Origin: Palleronia aestuarii
Lineage (GTDB): Bacteria > Pseudomonadota > Alphaproteobacteria > Rhodobacterales > Rhodobacteraceae
Reading direction: 5' to 3'
DNA: 64,000 bases
Assembly: GCF_003253995.1 (NCBI RefSeq)
Contig: NZ_QKZL01000018.1
Location: 17,379-81,378, forward strand
How positions within the stretch are numbered: position 1 is the stretch's first letter; each line of letters starts with the position of its first letter. The notes beneath the pieces were generated by a model that was given only the letters and a program-made list of their open reading frames with translations, was not told the origin of the DNA and searched no databases. Shown here one piece after another: positions 25,320-34,034 of the stretch. The translations under genes were made by a program, and so were the position numbers.

Positions 25320-26345
25320 ATGGCCAAGCGCAGGCGATTGAGCCCGGCCCGGACGGATCCGGTGACCGATTCCGCGTCCGGGAAGGCGACGCCCTTCTCC
25401 GCCCCTCCGATCGCGGGCCTTGCCGGCGATGCCGCGCAGAACGCCGCCGCGGCGGAACTCGCCGAGACGCTGACGCGGGCCCGTCTCGAGGGCCGGATGG
25501 TGCTGGAGCTGCCGCTCGACCGGATCGACGCGGGCTATCTCGTGCGCGACCGGATCGCCGCCGATGAGGACGAGATGACCGCGCTGATGACGAGCCTCGC
25601 CGCGCGCGGCCAGCAGACCCCGATCGAAGTCACCGATCTCGGGGATGGGCAATACGGCCTGATCTCCGGCTGGCGGCGTCTCGAGGCGCTGCGGCGTCTG
25701 GGTCCCGAAGGCGGACCGGATCGTATCCTCGCGCTGCTGCGCACTCCGCAGGAAGCCGGAGAGGCTTATCTTGCCATGGTCGAGGAAAACGAGATCCGGG
25801 TGGGTCTCGGCCATTACGAACGGGCCCGGATCGTCTGGAAGGCCGTGGAGCAGGAAGCCTATCCCGACGTGAGGGCCGCCCTGCAAGCCCTCTTCCACGC
25901 CGCCTCGCGGTCGAAGCGATCGAAGATCGGCAGCTTCCTCACGCTCGTCGAACATCTCGACGGCGTGCTCGCTTTTCCCGAGACGCTGGGGGAGCGCCTG
26001 GGCCTTTCCCTCGCCAAGGCGCTGGAGGAGGATCCGTCGCTTGCGGATCGGATCCGCGCGCGGCTCACGGAGACACCCCCGAAGGACGGCGCGGCGGAGC
26101 AGGCCGTGATCGCGGAGATCCTGAAGTCGCAATCCGTGAAAGGATCCCGTCCATCCCGCCCGGCTGTTTCGCAACGATCCGAGCCGGGTTCGGCGCGGCG
26201 CCTGAAAGTCACGCTGCGCGACGGCGTCGAGTTCGTGGAGCACATGGACGGCAGCGTCACCCTGCAGGGCGACGCCGTCGATGCCGCCTTCCGCGCCGAT
26301 CTCGTGCGCTGGATCAGCGAGACCTGGCAGCCCGATCCGGAGTGA
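25320..26345 (+). CDS. parB: Plasmid partition protein ParB
   Basis: A 341-residue ParB-family protein. A basic, disordered N-terminus (MAKRRRLS) is followed by a ParB/Sulfiredoxin-type nuclease-like domain (about 60-160) with ISGWRRLEALRRLG (about 118-131), in the place of the CTP-binding GERR motif of chromosomal ParB, and by EENEIRVGLGHYERA (about 158-172). A helical DNA-binding region follows (residues ~165-240). The C-terminal segment (~295-341) with LKVTLRDGVEFVEHMDGSVTL in parts may be the dimerisation domain. Ribosome-binding site GAGGAGAG precedes ATG 25320. It should load on the three palindromes reported here. Convergent with rfbA, three bases apart. Confidence 0.93.
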   Translation: MAKRRRLSPARTDPVTDSASGKATPFSAPPIAGLAGDAAQNAAAAELAETLTRARLEGRMVLELPLDRIDAGYLVRDRIAADEDEMTALMTSLAARGQQTPIEVTDLGDGQYGLISGWRRLEALRRLGPEGGPDRILALLRTPQEAGEAYLAMVEENEIRVGLGHYERARIVWKAVEQEAYPDVRAALQALFHAASRSKRSKIGSFLTLVEHLDGVLAFPETLGERLGLSLAKALEEDPSLADRIRARLTETPPKDGAAEQAVIAEILKSQSVKGSRPSRPAVSQRSEPGSARRLKVTLRDGVEFVEHMDGSVTLQGDAVDAAFRADLVRWISETWQPDPE

Positions 26346-26355
26346 GGATCACTCC
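26339..26355. terminator. Inverted repeat spanning parB and rfbA stop codons
   Basis: GGAGTGA-GGA-TCACTCC is a perfect 7-bp stem with 3-base loop. It includes the TGA of parB and, on the other strand, the TGA of rfbA. It may act as a compact bidirectional terminator between the partition and rhamnose operons; there is only a TT after the stem, so strength is uncertain. Confidence 0.45.
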
Positions 26356-27224
26356 TTCAGGAGGCCGAGCAGGTATTTCCCGTAGGGGTTCTTCGCGAAT
26401 TTCTCGCCCCGCGCCCTGAGGGCGTCGCGGTCGATCCAGCCCCGGGCGAAGGCGATCTCTTCCGGGCAGCCCACCTGCTGGCCCTGCCGCTCGCTCAGCG
26501 TCCGCACGAAATTCCCGGCATCGAGGAGGGAGCCGTGCGTCCCCGTGTCGAGCCAGGCGAAGCCCCGGCCCATCTGCGCGACGTCGAGGGACCCGTCGGC
26601 GAGGTACATCTCGAGGAGCGTCACGATCTCGAGCTCGCCGCGCGCCGAGGGCGTGACCTTCCTCGCCCGTTCGGAGGCAGTCCCGTCGAGGAAGTAGAGC
26701 CCCGTCACCGCGTAATTCGACGGCGGCACCTCCGGCTTCTCGATGATGGCGCGTACCGTGCCGTCGCCATCGAAATCCACCACGCCGTAGCGTTCGGGAT
26801 CGGCCACCCGGTAGCCGAAGACCGTTCCCCCTGTTTCCCGCGCGGACGCCCGTTCGAGGTGCTGCGGCAGGTCGTGGCCGAAGAAGATGTTGTCGCCCAG
26901 AACCATGGCCGAGGCTGCGCCGTCGAGGAAATCCTCGGCCAGCAGATAGGCCTGCGCGAGCCCGTCCGGGCTCGGCTGGACGATATAGGTGAAGGCGAGG
27001 CCCCATTGCGACCCGTCGCCCAGCGTGCGCTCGAACTGGTCGCGATCCTCGGGCGTGGTGATGAGGGCGATCTCGCGGATCCCCGTCAGCATCAGCACGC
27101 TGATCGGGTAGTAGATCATCGGCTTGTCGTAGATCGGCAGGAGCTGTTTCGACACCCCGATCGTGATCGGATAGAGCCGCGTGCCGGAGCCTCCGGCGAG
27201 GATGATGCCCTTGCGCTTCGTCAT
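26349..27224 (-). CDS. rfbA: Glucose-1-phosphate thymidylyltransferase
   Basis: A 291-residue enzyme making dTDP-glucose, first step of dTDP-L-rhamnose synthesis. The nucleotidyltransferase motif GIILAGGSGTRLYP (5-18) and KQLLPIYDKPMIYYP (24-38) are standard, as are GDNIFFG near 108-114 and EKPEVPPSNYAVTGLYF in parts near 160-176. ATG 27224 is preferred because it overlaps the rfbD stop by four bases; an upstream in-frame start would add 14 unusual residues. It is the last gene of the order rfbC-rfbB-rfbD-rfbA and is convergent with parB. Confidence 0.96.
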   Translation of the reverse strand: MTKRKGIILAGGSGTRLYPITIGVSKQLLPIYDKPMIYYPISVLMLTGIREIALITTPEDRDQFERTLGDGSQWGLAFTYIVQPSPDGLAQAYLLAEDFLDGAASAMVLGDNIFFGHDLPQHLERASARETGGTVFGYRVADPERYGVVDFDGDGTVRAIIEKPEVPPSNYAVTGLYFLDGTASERARKVTPSARGELEIVTLLEMYLADGSLDVAQMGRGFAWLDTGTHGSLLDAGNFVRTLSERQGQQVGCPEEIAFARGWIDRDALRARGEKFAKNPYGKYLLGLLKE

Positions 27225-28063
27225 GACGTCAACTCCTTCACGATGCGGACGAGCGCGGCGCGCCAATCGGCCGGCGGGATCCCGAAATCGGCCGTGAGCC
27301 CCGTGCAGTCGAGCCGGGAATTCAGCGGCCGCGCGGCCGGGGTCGGATATTCCGCCGTGGGGATCCCGGTCACGGCCACGTCCCGTCCCGCGGCGCGGAA
27401 TGTTTCGCGCGCGAAACAGGCCCAGCTCGCGGCGGGCTGGCCCGCGTAATGATAGGTCCCGCCCCCCTGCCCGTCCGCCATCGCCCGGGCCATGACGACG
27501 AGCGCGTTCGCGATGCCGTCGGCCGGCGTCGGTCCCCCGACCTGGTCGTCGACGATGGAGAACGCGTCGCGGGTCTCCGAAAGCCGCAGCATGGTCTTCA
27601 CGAAATTGCCGCCATGGGCGGAGAAGACCCAGGATGTCCGCAGGATCGCGTGCCGTCCCCCGGCCTCGCGCACGGCACGCTCCCCGGCGAGCTTCGTCCG
27701 CCCGTAGGCGTTGAGCGGTGCGCAGGCCGCGTCGGGGGCGCGGGGCGCATCGCCCGTCCCGTCGAAGACGTAGTCGGTCGAGACCTGCAGGAACGGCACG
27801 TCCAGATCCGCGGCCGCGCGCGCCATCGCGCCGGGGGCGTCGGCATTGATGCGCAGGGCCAGCGCCTCCTCCTCCTCGGCGCGGTCGACGGCGGTATAGG
27901 CGGCGGCGTTGATCACCGCATCGGGCCGCGCGGCACGGATCGCCGCCGCGCAGGCCTCGGGATCGGCGAGGTCCGCCCGGTCGCGTCCGAGCGCCGTGAC
28001 GCCGGGATGCTCCTGCAGATGCGTGGCCACTTGGCCCGTCCGGCCAAAGACGAGGAGCTTCAT
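27221..28063 (-). CDS. rfbD: dTDP-4-dehydrorhamnose reductase
   Basis: A 280-residue SDR enzyme catalysing the last step to dTDP-L-rhamnose with NAD(P)H. The nucleotide motif is GRTGQVA (7-13, family pattern GxxGQxG), with [12 protein letters not shown] (50-61), STDYVFDG near 95-102 and the catalytic YGRTK near 122-126. It overlaps rfbA and rfbB by four bases (ATGA) on both sides. An exact copy of the parS-like palindrome (27401-27418) lies inside the coding sequence, where it is read as residues CFARETF. Confidence 0.95.
   Translation of the reverse strand: MKLLVFGRTGQVATHLQEHPGVTALGRDRADLADPEACAAAIRAARPDAVINAAAYTAVDRAEEEEALALRINADAPGAMARAAADLDVPFLQVSTDYVFDGTGDAPRAPDAACAPLNAYGRTKLAGERAVREAGGRHAILRTSWVFSAHGGNFVKTMLRLSETRDAFSIVDDQVGGPTPADGIANALVVMARAMADGQGGGTYHYAGQPAASWACFARETFRAAGRDVAVTGIPTAEYPTPAARPLNSRLDCTGLTADFGIPPADWRAALVRIVKELTS
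27401..27418. repeat. Putative parS palindrome, copy 3, inside rfbD
   Basis: Exact 18-bp copy of TGTTTCGCGCGCGAAACA within the rfbD reading frame, without extra symmetric flanks. Chromosomal parS sites are also often inside genes. Its conservation inside coding sequence, about 2.1 kb from copy 2, argues for selection beyond the protein sequence. Confidence 0.7.
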
Positions 28064-29106
28064 GCCGACTTCCCCGTGCCGAGCCGTTGTCCCACGCCCT
28101 GGCGGTCCTGCAGGGCCCGCCACCAGGGCTCGTTGTCGAGATACCAGGCGACCGTCCGCTCGAGCCCCTCGTCGAGCGTCACCGAGGGCCGCCAGCCCAG
28201 CTCCTCGCGGATCCGCGACGGATCGATGGCATAGCGCAGGTCGTGTCCGGGCCGGTCGGCGACGAAGGTGATCAGATCGGCATGGGGGCCGTCCGCGGGC
28301 CTGAGCCGGTCGAGGATGGCACAGATCCGCCGTACGAGATCGAGGTTCGTGGCCTCGTTCTCGCCGCCCACGTTGTAGCTGCGCCCCACCTCTCCCTTCG
28401 CCAGCACCGTCAGGAGCGCATCGGCATGATCCTCGACATAGAGCCAGTCGCGCACGTTCGCGCCTTCGCCGTAGACCGGGATCGGCTCGCCCGCGAGGGC
28501 GCGCAGGATCACGACGGGCACCAGCTTCTCGGGAAAGTGGAAGGGCCCGTAATTGTTCGAGCAATTGGTGAGCAGCACCGGCAGCCCGTAGGTCTCCCCC
28601 CAGGCGCGCACCAGGTGGTCGGACGCGGCCTTCGAAGCCGAATAGGGGGAGTTCGGCGCGTAGGGGCTCTCCTCGGTGAAGAACCCCGTCGGTCCGAGTG
28701 AGCCGAACACCTCGTCGGTGGAGACATGGTGGAAGCGGAACCCCTCGGGCCGCCCCTCGGCCTCCCAGTACGCGCGGGCCGCCTGCAGGAGGTTGTAGGT
28801 GCCCGTCACGTTGGTCTCGACGAAGGCGCCGGGCCCGTCGATGGAGCGGTCCACGTGGCTCTCGGCCGCGAGGTGCAGCACCGCGTCGGGACGATGCGCC
28901 GCGAAGATGGGCCCGAGCGCGTCCGCGTCGCGCAGGTCGGCCTCGACGAAGGCATAGCCGGGCGCGTCCGCCACGGAGGCCACGTTGTCGAGGCAGGCGG
29001 CATAGGTCAGCGCGTCGAGATTGACCACCTCGTGCCCGCGCGCGATGGCGAGCCGCACGACGGCCGAACCGATGAACCCGGCCCCTCCGGTGACGAGCAA
29101 CTTCAT
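28060..29106 (-). CDS. rfbB: dTDP-glucose 4,6-dehydratase
   Basis: A 348-residue SDR enzyme converting dTDP-glucose to dTDP-4-keto-6-deoxyglucose. [11 protein letters not shown] (6-16), [10 protein letters not shown] (78-87), STDEVFG near 127-133, the catalytic YSASK near 158-162 and [14 protein letters not shown] near 189-202 are typical. ATG 29106 is supported by its ATGA overlap with the rfbC stop. Second gene of the rhamnose operon. Confidence 0.96.
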   Translation of the reverse strand: MKLLVTGGAGFIGSAVVRLAIARGHEVVNLDALTYAACLDNVASVADAPGYAFVEADLRDADALGPIFAAHRPDAVLHLAAESHVDRSIDGPGAFVETNVTGTYNLLQAARAYWEAEGRPEGFRFHHVSTDEVFGSLGPTGFFTEESPYAPNSPYSASKAASDHLVRAWGETYGLPVLLTNCSNNYGPFHFPEKLVPVVILRALAGEPIPVYGEGANVRDWLYVEDHADALLTVLAKGEVGRSYNVGGENEATNLDLVRRICAILDRLRPADGPHADLITFVADRPGHDLRYAIDPSRIREELGWRPSVTLDEGLERTVAWYLDNEPWWRALQDRQGVGQRLGTGKSA

Positions 29107-29669
29107 GCCGTGCCCTCCGGGAAGGGGGTGCCGATCTGCGACAGAAGCGGCGCCGCCGCGTCCTTGTCGGACAGGATCGCCGCGTCGGGGGAGAGGCCCC
29201 AGTCGATGCCGATCTCCGGATCGTCCCAGGCCACCGCGCCGTCGCAATCGGGCGCATAGAAATCCGAGCACTTGTAGATGATCTCGGTGTCGTCCGCCCG
29301 CGTGGCGAAGCCGTGCAGGAACCCCGCCGGGATCAGGAGCTGGCGGCCGTTCTCCGCCGTGAGCTCGACGCCCACCCATTGCCCGTAGGTCGGACTTCCC
29401 GCGCGGATGTCGACGGCCACGTCGAGAAGCGCGCCGCGCCCGCAGCGCACGAGCTTGGCCTGGGCGTGCGGGGGACGCTGGTAATGCAGGCCCCTGACCG
29501 TGCCCGCCTGGGCGGAGAGGGAATGGTTGTCCTGCACGAAATCGAGATCGATCCCGGCCTCGGCCATCCGCTCCCGGTTCCAGGTCTCCGCGAAGAAGCC
29601 GCGTGCGTCGCCGAACCGGCGGGGGGTGAGGATGAGGACGCCGTCGAGCGCCGTTCGGTCGACCTGCAT
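29103..29669 (-). CDS. rfbC: dTDP-4-dehydrorhamnose 3,5-epimerase
   Basis: A 188-residue cupin-type epimerase of the rhamnose pathway. Signatures: [17 protein letters not shown] in parts near 14-30, [21 protein letters not shown] in parts near 43-63 (with the catalytic His), and [18 protein letters not shown] in parts near 86-103. The start at 29669 matches the usual family N-terminus and has GAGG upstream; ATG 29681 is an alternative adding four residues. First gene of the operon; its promoter must lie in the short region shared with the divergent glycosyltransferase at 29740. Confidence 0.95.
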   Translation of the reverse strand: MQVDRTALDGVLILTPRRFGDARGFFAETWNRERMAEAGIDLDFVQDNHSLSAQAGTVRGLHYQRPPHAQAKLVRCGRGALLDVAVDIRAGSPTYGQWVGVELTAENGRQLLIPAGFLHGFATRADDTEIIYKCSDFYAPDCDGAVAWDDPEIGIDWGLSPDAAILSDKDAAAPLLSQIGTPFPEGTA

Positions 29670-29739
29670 GGGGCCTCGCATGGGGATGTCGGATCGCCGC
29701 CACGCTTTATCGTGCTGTACCCGTCCTTGTGAACCGCTA

Positions 29740-30771
29740 ATGCGGGATCAGGATGAACGGGCGGAGGTGCGGATGCAGGGCGGAACGGATTTCGCGGCTG
29801 CGGGCGGGGCAGGGCGCCTCGTCGCCGTGGTCGTCACCTACGATCGTCTGGGCCCCCTGAAGGTCACGCTCGCCCGCCTTCTCGAGGCGGAGGCGGCGCA
29901 TCTTGCCGCCGTGGTGGTGATCGACAACGCGAGCGGCGACGGCACCGCCGACTGGCTCGACGGCCAGGACGATCCGCGCCTGTTCGTGCATCGCTGCGAA
30001 ACCAATCTCGGGGGCGCGGGGGGCTTCGCGCGCGGCATGCGCCTCGCCGTGGAGGAATGCGACGCGGATGTCCTCGTGGTGATGGACGACGACGCGCGGC
30101 CCGTCCCCGGTGCGCTCGCGGCCTTCCACGCAGCCCCCCGCGCGCCCGACCGCGCCGTCGCCGCCGCGGTGCGCTATCCGGGCGGCGGCATCTGCGAGAT
30201 GAACCGCCCCGGCCTCAACCCCTTCGCGCGGCCCTCGGTGTTCCTGGGCGCCCTGGCGGGTCTTTTCCGCGGCCGGGCGCGGGCGGCCTGGCACGTGCCG
30301 GACGCGGATTTCGAGGGTACCGCCCCGCGGGAGATCGACATGGGCTCCTTCGTCGGCCTCTTCGTGCCGCGGGAGGCGATCGCCCGCTGCGGCTATCCCG
30401 ATCCGGGGCTCTTTCTCTACGGCGACGACGTGATCTACTCGCTCGGCCTCAGGCGCGCCGGGATCGCGATCGACTTCGACCCCGCGCTGCATTTCGAGCA
30501 CGATTGCGAGACCTACGCGGCGGGGCAGGGGACGCGGACCCAGGGCCCGCTCTGGAAGCTCTACTACCTGCAGCGCAACCGCCTCATCATGTACCGCCGC
30601 GCCGCGGGTCCGCTCTTCTGGCTCTTCGGCCCCCTCCTCGCGCTCGCCTGGGGAGGCCGGGCGCGGGGGCCGGGCGCGCGCCGGGTCTGGGCGCGGGCGG
30701 CGCTCGACGGCCTCGCGCGGCGCACGGACCGCCCGCACGACGAGATCCTGCGCCTCGCCCGCGCGCCCTGA
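29740..30771 (+). CDS. Family 2 glycosyltransferase (rhamnosyl/galactofuranosyl-transferase-like)
   Basis: A 343-residue GT-A glycosyltransferase. VVVTYDRLGPLKVTLARL (near 27-44), the nucleotide-binding VIDNASGDGTADWL near 61-74, the metal motif VVMDDDARP near 112-120, and FVGLFVPREAI...FLYGDDVIYSLGLRRAG (202-245) match the GT2 branch containing galactofuranosyl- and rhamnosyltransferases. The C-terminal region has a basic membrane-proximal stretch (KLYYLQRNRLIMYRR) and a hydrophobic segment near 300. An internal ATG at 29773 is an alternative start. Divergent from the rhamnose operon, so rhamnose or galactofuranose transfer is a reasonable inference. Confidence 0.88.
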   Translation: MRDQDERAEVRMQGGTDFAAAGGAGRLVAVVVTYDRLGPLKVTLARLLEAEAAHLAAVVVIDNASGDGTADWLDGQDDPRLFVHRCETNLGGAGGFARGMRLAVEECDADVLVVMDDDARPVPGALAAFHAAPRAPDRAVAAAVRYPGGGICEMNRPGLNPFARPSVFLGALAGLFRGRARAAWHVPDADFEGTAPREIDMGSFVGLFVPREAIARCGYPDPGLFLYGDDVIYSLGLRRAGIAIDFDPALHFEHDCETYAAGQGTRTQGPLWKLYYLQRNRLIMYRRAAGPLFWLFGPLLALAWGGRARGPGARRVWARAALDGLARRTDRPHDEILRLARAP

Positions 30772-30778
30772 GCTCAGG
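30767..30778. repeat. Palindrome containing two convergent stop codons
   Basis: CCTGAGCTCAGG is a perfect 12-bp palindrome holding the TGA of the glycosyltransferase gene and the TGA of the convergent kpsM-like gene. It is too tight to form a good hairpin, so function as a terminator is unlikely; it is listed because several convergent gene pairs here end in such symmetric sequences. Confidence 0.4.
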
Positions 30779-31586
30779 CGTTCAGGATGGTGCGGTGGTA
30801 GCGGCCCATCAGGATCAGCCCCATGACGAGGCAGATGAGGGCGATCGCGGCCACATAGGCGAGCGAGACGTAATCGGCGGCATAGCTTGGATAGATCCCG
30901 CTGCGCATCTCTCCGGTGATGTGGATGAGCGGAACCCAGTAGAGGATCGCCTGCACGTTCGCGGGCATGTCCTCGTAGAGGAAGAACACCCCGGAGACGA
31001 TGAAGAGCGGCCGCATCGCGATCGACCAGACGGTCTCCCAGACCGGAAAGAGGCCCATCAGCGCGCAGTTGAGCATTCCCACGCCGAGCCCGAGGATCAT
31101 GGACATGCCGATCGCCGCGATGACCGGTCCCATATCGACCGTGACCCGCGTATCGGCGGCGGCGAGGATCGCGAAGAGCAGCACGTAGGTGACGAGGATC
31201 CCCGTCAGCGCGTTCAGCACGAACCGCGCCAGCACCGCGTCGAGCCAGGTGACGGCCGGATAGTAGAGCAGCGCGCGGGAGAAGCCGATCGAGCGCGCGA
31301 TCTTGTTCGACAGGTCCTGGTAGAGCGTGAAGGGCAGGTAGCCCGAGGCGTAGAAGAGCAGGAAGCTGTTGCCGAGCGACGGGGTCCGCAGGAGAAGCGA
31401 GAAGCCGAAAGAGAGGATCAGGATGCCGCCCAGGGGCTCGAGCAGCGCCCAGGCATAGCCCCCCGGGGAGCGGCCGTAGCGGGTCGACATCTCGCGCAGG
31501 ATCAGCGCCAGGATCGCGCGGAAGGCGGGCAGGGAGCGGTTGACCCGGCGCAGCCGGCCAGGCTGTGGGGTCCGGGTTTCGGGCAT
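30774..31586 (-). CDS. kpsM: Capsular polysaccharide ABC exporter permease, KpsM-like
   Basis: A 270-residue ABC-2 type inner-membrane permease with about six helices. The N-terminal ILREMSTRYGRSPGGYAWALLEP segment (in parts, near 29-51) is typical of KpsM/BexB/RkpT2. It should pair with the KpsT-like ATPase at 33252 to move a lipid-linked polysaccharide across the inner membrane. ATG 31586 is used; ATG 31598 is also possible. It is divergent from the kpsE-like gene and convergent with the glycosyltransferase, a split arrangement not usual for kps operons. Confidence 0.9.
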   Translation of the reverse strand: MPETRTPQPGRLRRVNRSLPAFRAILALILREMSTRYGRSPGGYAWALLEPLGGILILSFGFSLLLRTPSLGNSFLLFYASGYLPFTLYQDLSNKIARSIGFSRALLYYPAVTWLDAVLARFVLNALTGILVTYVLLFAILAAADTRVTVDMGPVIAAIGMSMILGLGVGMLNCALMGLFPVWETVWSIAMRPLFIVSGVFFLYEDMPANVQAILYWVPLIHITGEMRSGIYPSYAADYVSLAYVAAIALICLVMGLILMGRYHRTILNA

Positions 31587-31690
31587 GGCGGGAGGCATGG
31601 GCGCGGGCGATCCCGGACTGGCAATTGCGCTCGCTAATATGATAGAGCGGGATCGAAAAGACAAACCGCTATCGGCGTGACGGACAGCCC

Positions 31691-33001
31691 ATGAACAAGC
31701 CCCCCGACGGAGCCGCCGCGCGCGGGGCACCGGCCGCGTCCGGCCCGGACGGAACCGCCGCGCGCCGCGCCGCGCCGGCCAACAAGCCCGCCGGTGCGAA
31801 GAACCTGCAGGCCGTGCCGCCCGCCGCGCCCGCGTCTCCCGGCCCGGAGACGGAAGCGGCGGCACGTCCGATCGCGCGGCGCGCCGGCATGAAGTCGCGC
31901 CACTGGGGTCTCCTGGCGGGGTTCGTCGCCCTCGTCGCGCTCCCGCTTCTGGCCACGATCGTCTATCTCTGGGGGTTCGCGGAGGACCAGTACGCCTCGA
32001 GCGCGGGTTTCACCGTGCGCCAGGAAGAGGGCGGCGGCGCCTCCGAGCTTCTGGGCGGTCTGGCGCAGCTCGCAGGTACCGGCACCGGCTCGGACGGCGA
32101 CATCCTCTACGAGTTCATCCAGAGCCAGGAGATGGTCCGCGAGGTCGATGCCGAGCTGGGGCTCCGGACGCATTACGCCGCGCCCTTCCCCGGCGATCCG
32201 GTCTTCGCGCTCTGGCCCGGCGCGACGATCGAGGATCTGCAGGATTACTGGCAGCGCATGGTGCGGATCTCCTTCGACCAGGCCTCGGGCCTCATCGAGG
32301 TGCAGGCGCTCGCCTTCACGCCCGACATGGCGCAGGACATCGCGGCGGCGATCGTGGCGCGCAGCCAGGACATGATCAACGATCTGAACCTGCAGGCCCG
32401 CGAGGACGCGATGCGCTACGCGCGCGAGGATCTCGACGAGGCGCTCGTCCGGCTCAAGACCGCGCGCGAGGCGCTGACCTCGTTCCGCACCCGTACCCAG
32501 ATCGTCGATCCGGAGGCCGACATCCAGGGCCGCATGGGAGTGATGGCCAGCCTCCAGCAGCAGCTCGCCCAGGCGCTGATCGAGTACGACCTCTCCGCGC
32601 AGACCGCCAATCCGGGCGATCCGCGCCTCAGCCAGTCGCGCCAGCGCATCGAGGTGATCCGCAACCGCATCGCCGAGGAACGCCAGAGCTTCGCCTCCGA
32701 CGATACCCAGATGGGCGGGGTCGGGGAGGATTACCCCTCGCTCATCGCCGAGTACGAGGGCCTGAGCGTCGACCGGGAATTCGCGGAGGAGACCTACCGC
32801 GCGGCGCTCGCGGCCGTCGATCTCGCCCGCGCCAAGGCGCAGCGGCAGAGCCGTTACCTCGCCACCTACATCGCGCCCACCGCGCCGGAGATGGCCGAAT
32901 ATCCGCGCCGCGTCATCCTGACGGCCCTCACCGCGCTGTTCCTGACGCTGGTCTGGTCGATCCTCGCCCTCGTCTACTACTCCATCCGCGACCGTGGGTG
33001 A
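31691..33001 (+). CDS. kpsE: Capsule export inner-membrane protein, KpsE/BexC/CtrB-like
   Basis: A 436-residue polysaccharide co-polymerase-type protein. Residues 1-68 are a low-complexity Ala/Pro-rich cytoplasmic part, then a first membrane span at ~75-97 (LLAGFVALVALPLLATIVYLWG in parts). A periplasmic region with coiled-coil character follows (e.g. 225-290 and 300-350), and a C-terminal span (VILTALTALFLTLVWSILALVYY in parts, ~410-430) comes after the conserved YIAPTAPEMAEYPRR stretch. KpsE proteins bridge the inner-membrane exporter and the outer-membrane channel. No KpsD/Wza partner sits next to it; the export protein at 50089 is the only candidate in the window. Confidence 0.88.
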   Translation: MNKPPDGAAARGAPAASGPDGTAARRAAPANKPAGAKNLQAVPPAAPASPGPETEAAARPIARRAGMKSRHWGLLAGFVALVALPLLATIVYLWGFAEDQYASSAGFTVRQEEGGGASELLGGLAQLAGTGTGSDGDILYEFIQSQEMVREVDAELGLRTHYAAPFPGDPVFALWPGATIEDLQDYWQRMVRISFDQASGLIEVQALAFTPDMAQDIAAAIVARSQDMINDLNLQAREDAMRYAREDLDEALVRLKTAREALTSFRTRTQIVDPEADIQGRMGVMASLQQQLAQALIEYDLSAQTANPGDPRLSQSRQRIEVIRNRIAEERQSFASDDTQMGGVGEDYPSLIAEYEGLSVDREFAEETYRAALAAVDLARAKAQRQSRYLATYIAPTAPEMAEYPRRVILTALTALFLTLVWSILALVYYSIRDRG

Positions 33002-33173
33002 GCGGCGTCCCGAAAAGGCTCCAGTGGAGCCTTTTAGCCGCGAACGGGCGATAGCCCCGGCCCGGAGGGAGCGGCGTCCCGAAAAGGGTGAGGCCCGCGA
33101 GGCCCGCCTCCGGTGGAGGCGGGCCGGGCCGAACGGGGAGTTTTCCAACTGCGAACGCGCGATGGCCCCGGCC
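33000..33173 (+). repeat. Two-copy hairpin repeat module between kpsE and kpsT
   Basis: Two units start with the same GAGCGGCGTCCCGAAAAGG (33000 and 33069). Each contains a hairpin closed by CTCC-(A/G)GT-GGAG (33013-33035, stem 10 bp; 33101-33125, stem 11 bp) and each ends with a GCGAAC...GCGAT(A/G)GCCCCGGCC tail (33040-33062 and 33151-33173). The stems differ in sequence but keep pairing, which points to selection or to repeated insertion of a mobile palindromic element. The 250-base gap 33002-33251 has no gene. The first hairpin could also reduce read-through into kpsT. Confidence 0.7.
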
Positions 33174-33251
33174 GCGAAATCCGGGTTCCGGCGGGGACCG
33201 CGCGTCCGGCCCGCTGCGAAACCCGCCATCCGTGTCACGCCCTGAGCCCCG

Positions 33252-33926
33252 ATGATCGTCTTCGAGCACCTGACGAAGAGCTTCAACCTGCGCGGCATCC
33301 GCAAGGTGGTGATCGACGATCTCGACATGGTGCTGCCCACCGGCGCCTCGCTGGCGCTCCTGGGGAGGAACGGCGCGGGCAAGTCGACGCTCCTGCAGAT
33401 GATCGCGGGCACGCTCCGGCCCGATCACGGGCGGATCGTGTCGGACGGCTCGATCTCCTGGCCGGTGGGCTTCGGCGGCTCGTTCCACCGCGATCTGACC
33501 GGCGCGCAGAACGTGCGGTTCCTGGCGCGCGTCTACGGCGTCGACACCGAGGAGCTCGAGGATTTCGTCGCCGATTTCGCCGAGCTCGGGCGGCATTTCC
33601 ACATGCCGGTCCGCTCCTATTCGAGCGGCATGCGCTCGCGGCTGACCTTCGGCACCTCGATGGGAATCCCCTTCGACACCTATCTCGTCGACGAGGTGAC
33701 GGCGGTGGGCGACAAGGCGTTCCGCCGCAAGAGCCAGACGCTCTTTCGCGACCGGATGCGGCAATCCTCCGCGATCCTCGTCAGCCACAACACCGAGGAT
33801 CTGCGGCAATTCTGCGATGCGGGGCTGGTGCTCGAGGCGGGCCGTCTGGAATATTTCTCCGATCTCGAGGCGGCGATCGCGCGCCACGAGGAGGTGATGG
33901 CCGCCCCCCGTCCAAGCCTCGCCTGA
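33252..33926 (+). CDS. kpsT: Capsular polysaccharide ABC exporter ATPase, KpsT-like
   Basis: A 224-residue ATPase. Walker A is GRNGAGKST (38-46), the signature is the KpsT-type YSSGM (123-127), and Walker B is YLVDEVTAVGD with D147/E148. SWPVGFGGSFHRDLTGAQNVRF (in parts, 69-90) is a hallmark of ABC capsule exporters with short ATPases lacking a C-terminal sugar-binding domain. It partners with the KpsM-like permease encoded on the other strand 1.7 kb away. Confidence 0.93.
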   Translation: MIVFEHLTKSFNLRGIRKVVIDDLDMVLPTGASLALLGRNGAGKSTLLQMIAGTLRPDHGRIVSDGSISWPVGFGGSFHRDLTGAQNVRFLARVYGVDTEELEDFVADFAELGRHFHMPVRSYSSGMRSRLTFGTSMGIPFDTYLVDEVTAVGDKAFRRKSQTLFRDRMRQSSAILVSHNTEDLRQFCDAGLVLEAGRLEYFSDLEAAIARHEEVMAAPRPSLA

Positions 33927-33950
33927 ACGCCCGCCCCCGCCCCGCGAGCC

Positions 33951-33995
33951 CCCCGCCCGCCATCGCGCCTTGAACGCCGGGCGCATCTGCTTCAT
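33951..33995 (+). repeat. 45-bp direct repeat upstream of sulfotransferase gene, copy 1
   Basis: This 45-base sequence, starting CCCCGCCCGCCATCGCGCC and ending CATCTGCTTCAT, recurs at 34844-34888 with three mismatches. Here it lies 40 bases before the sulfotransferase start at 34035. Confidence 0.75.
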
Positions 33996-34034
33996 AGCGG
34001 CGACGCTCCGAGAGACAGCGATTGAGGCTGCGTC

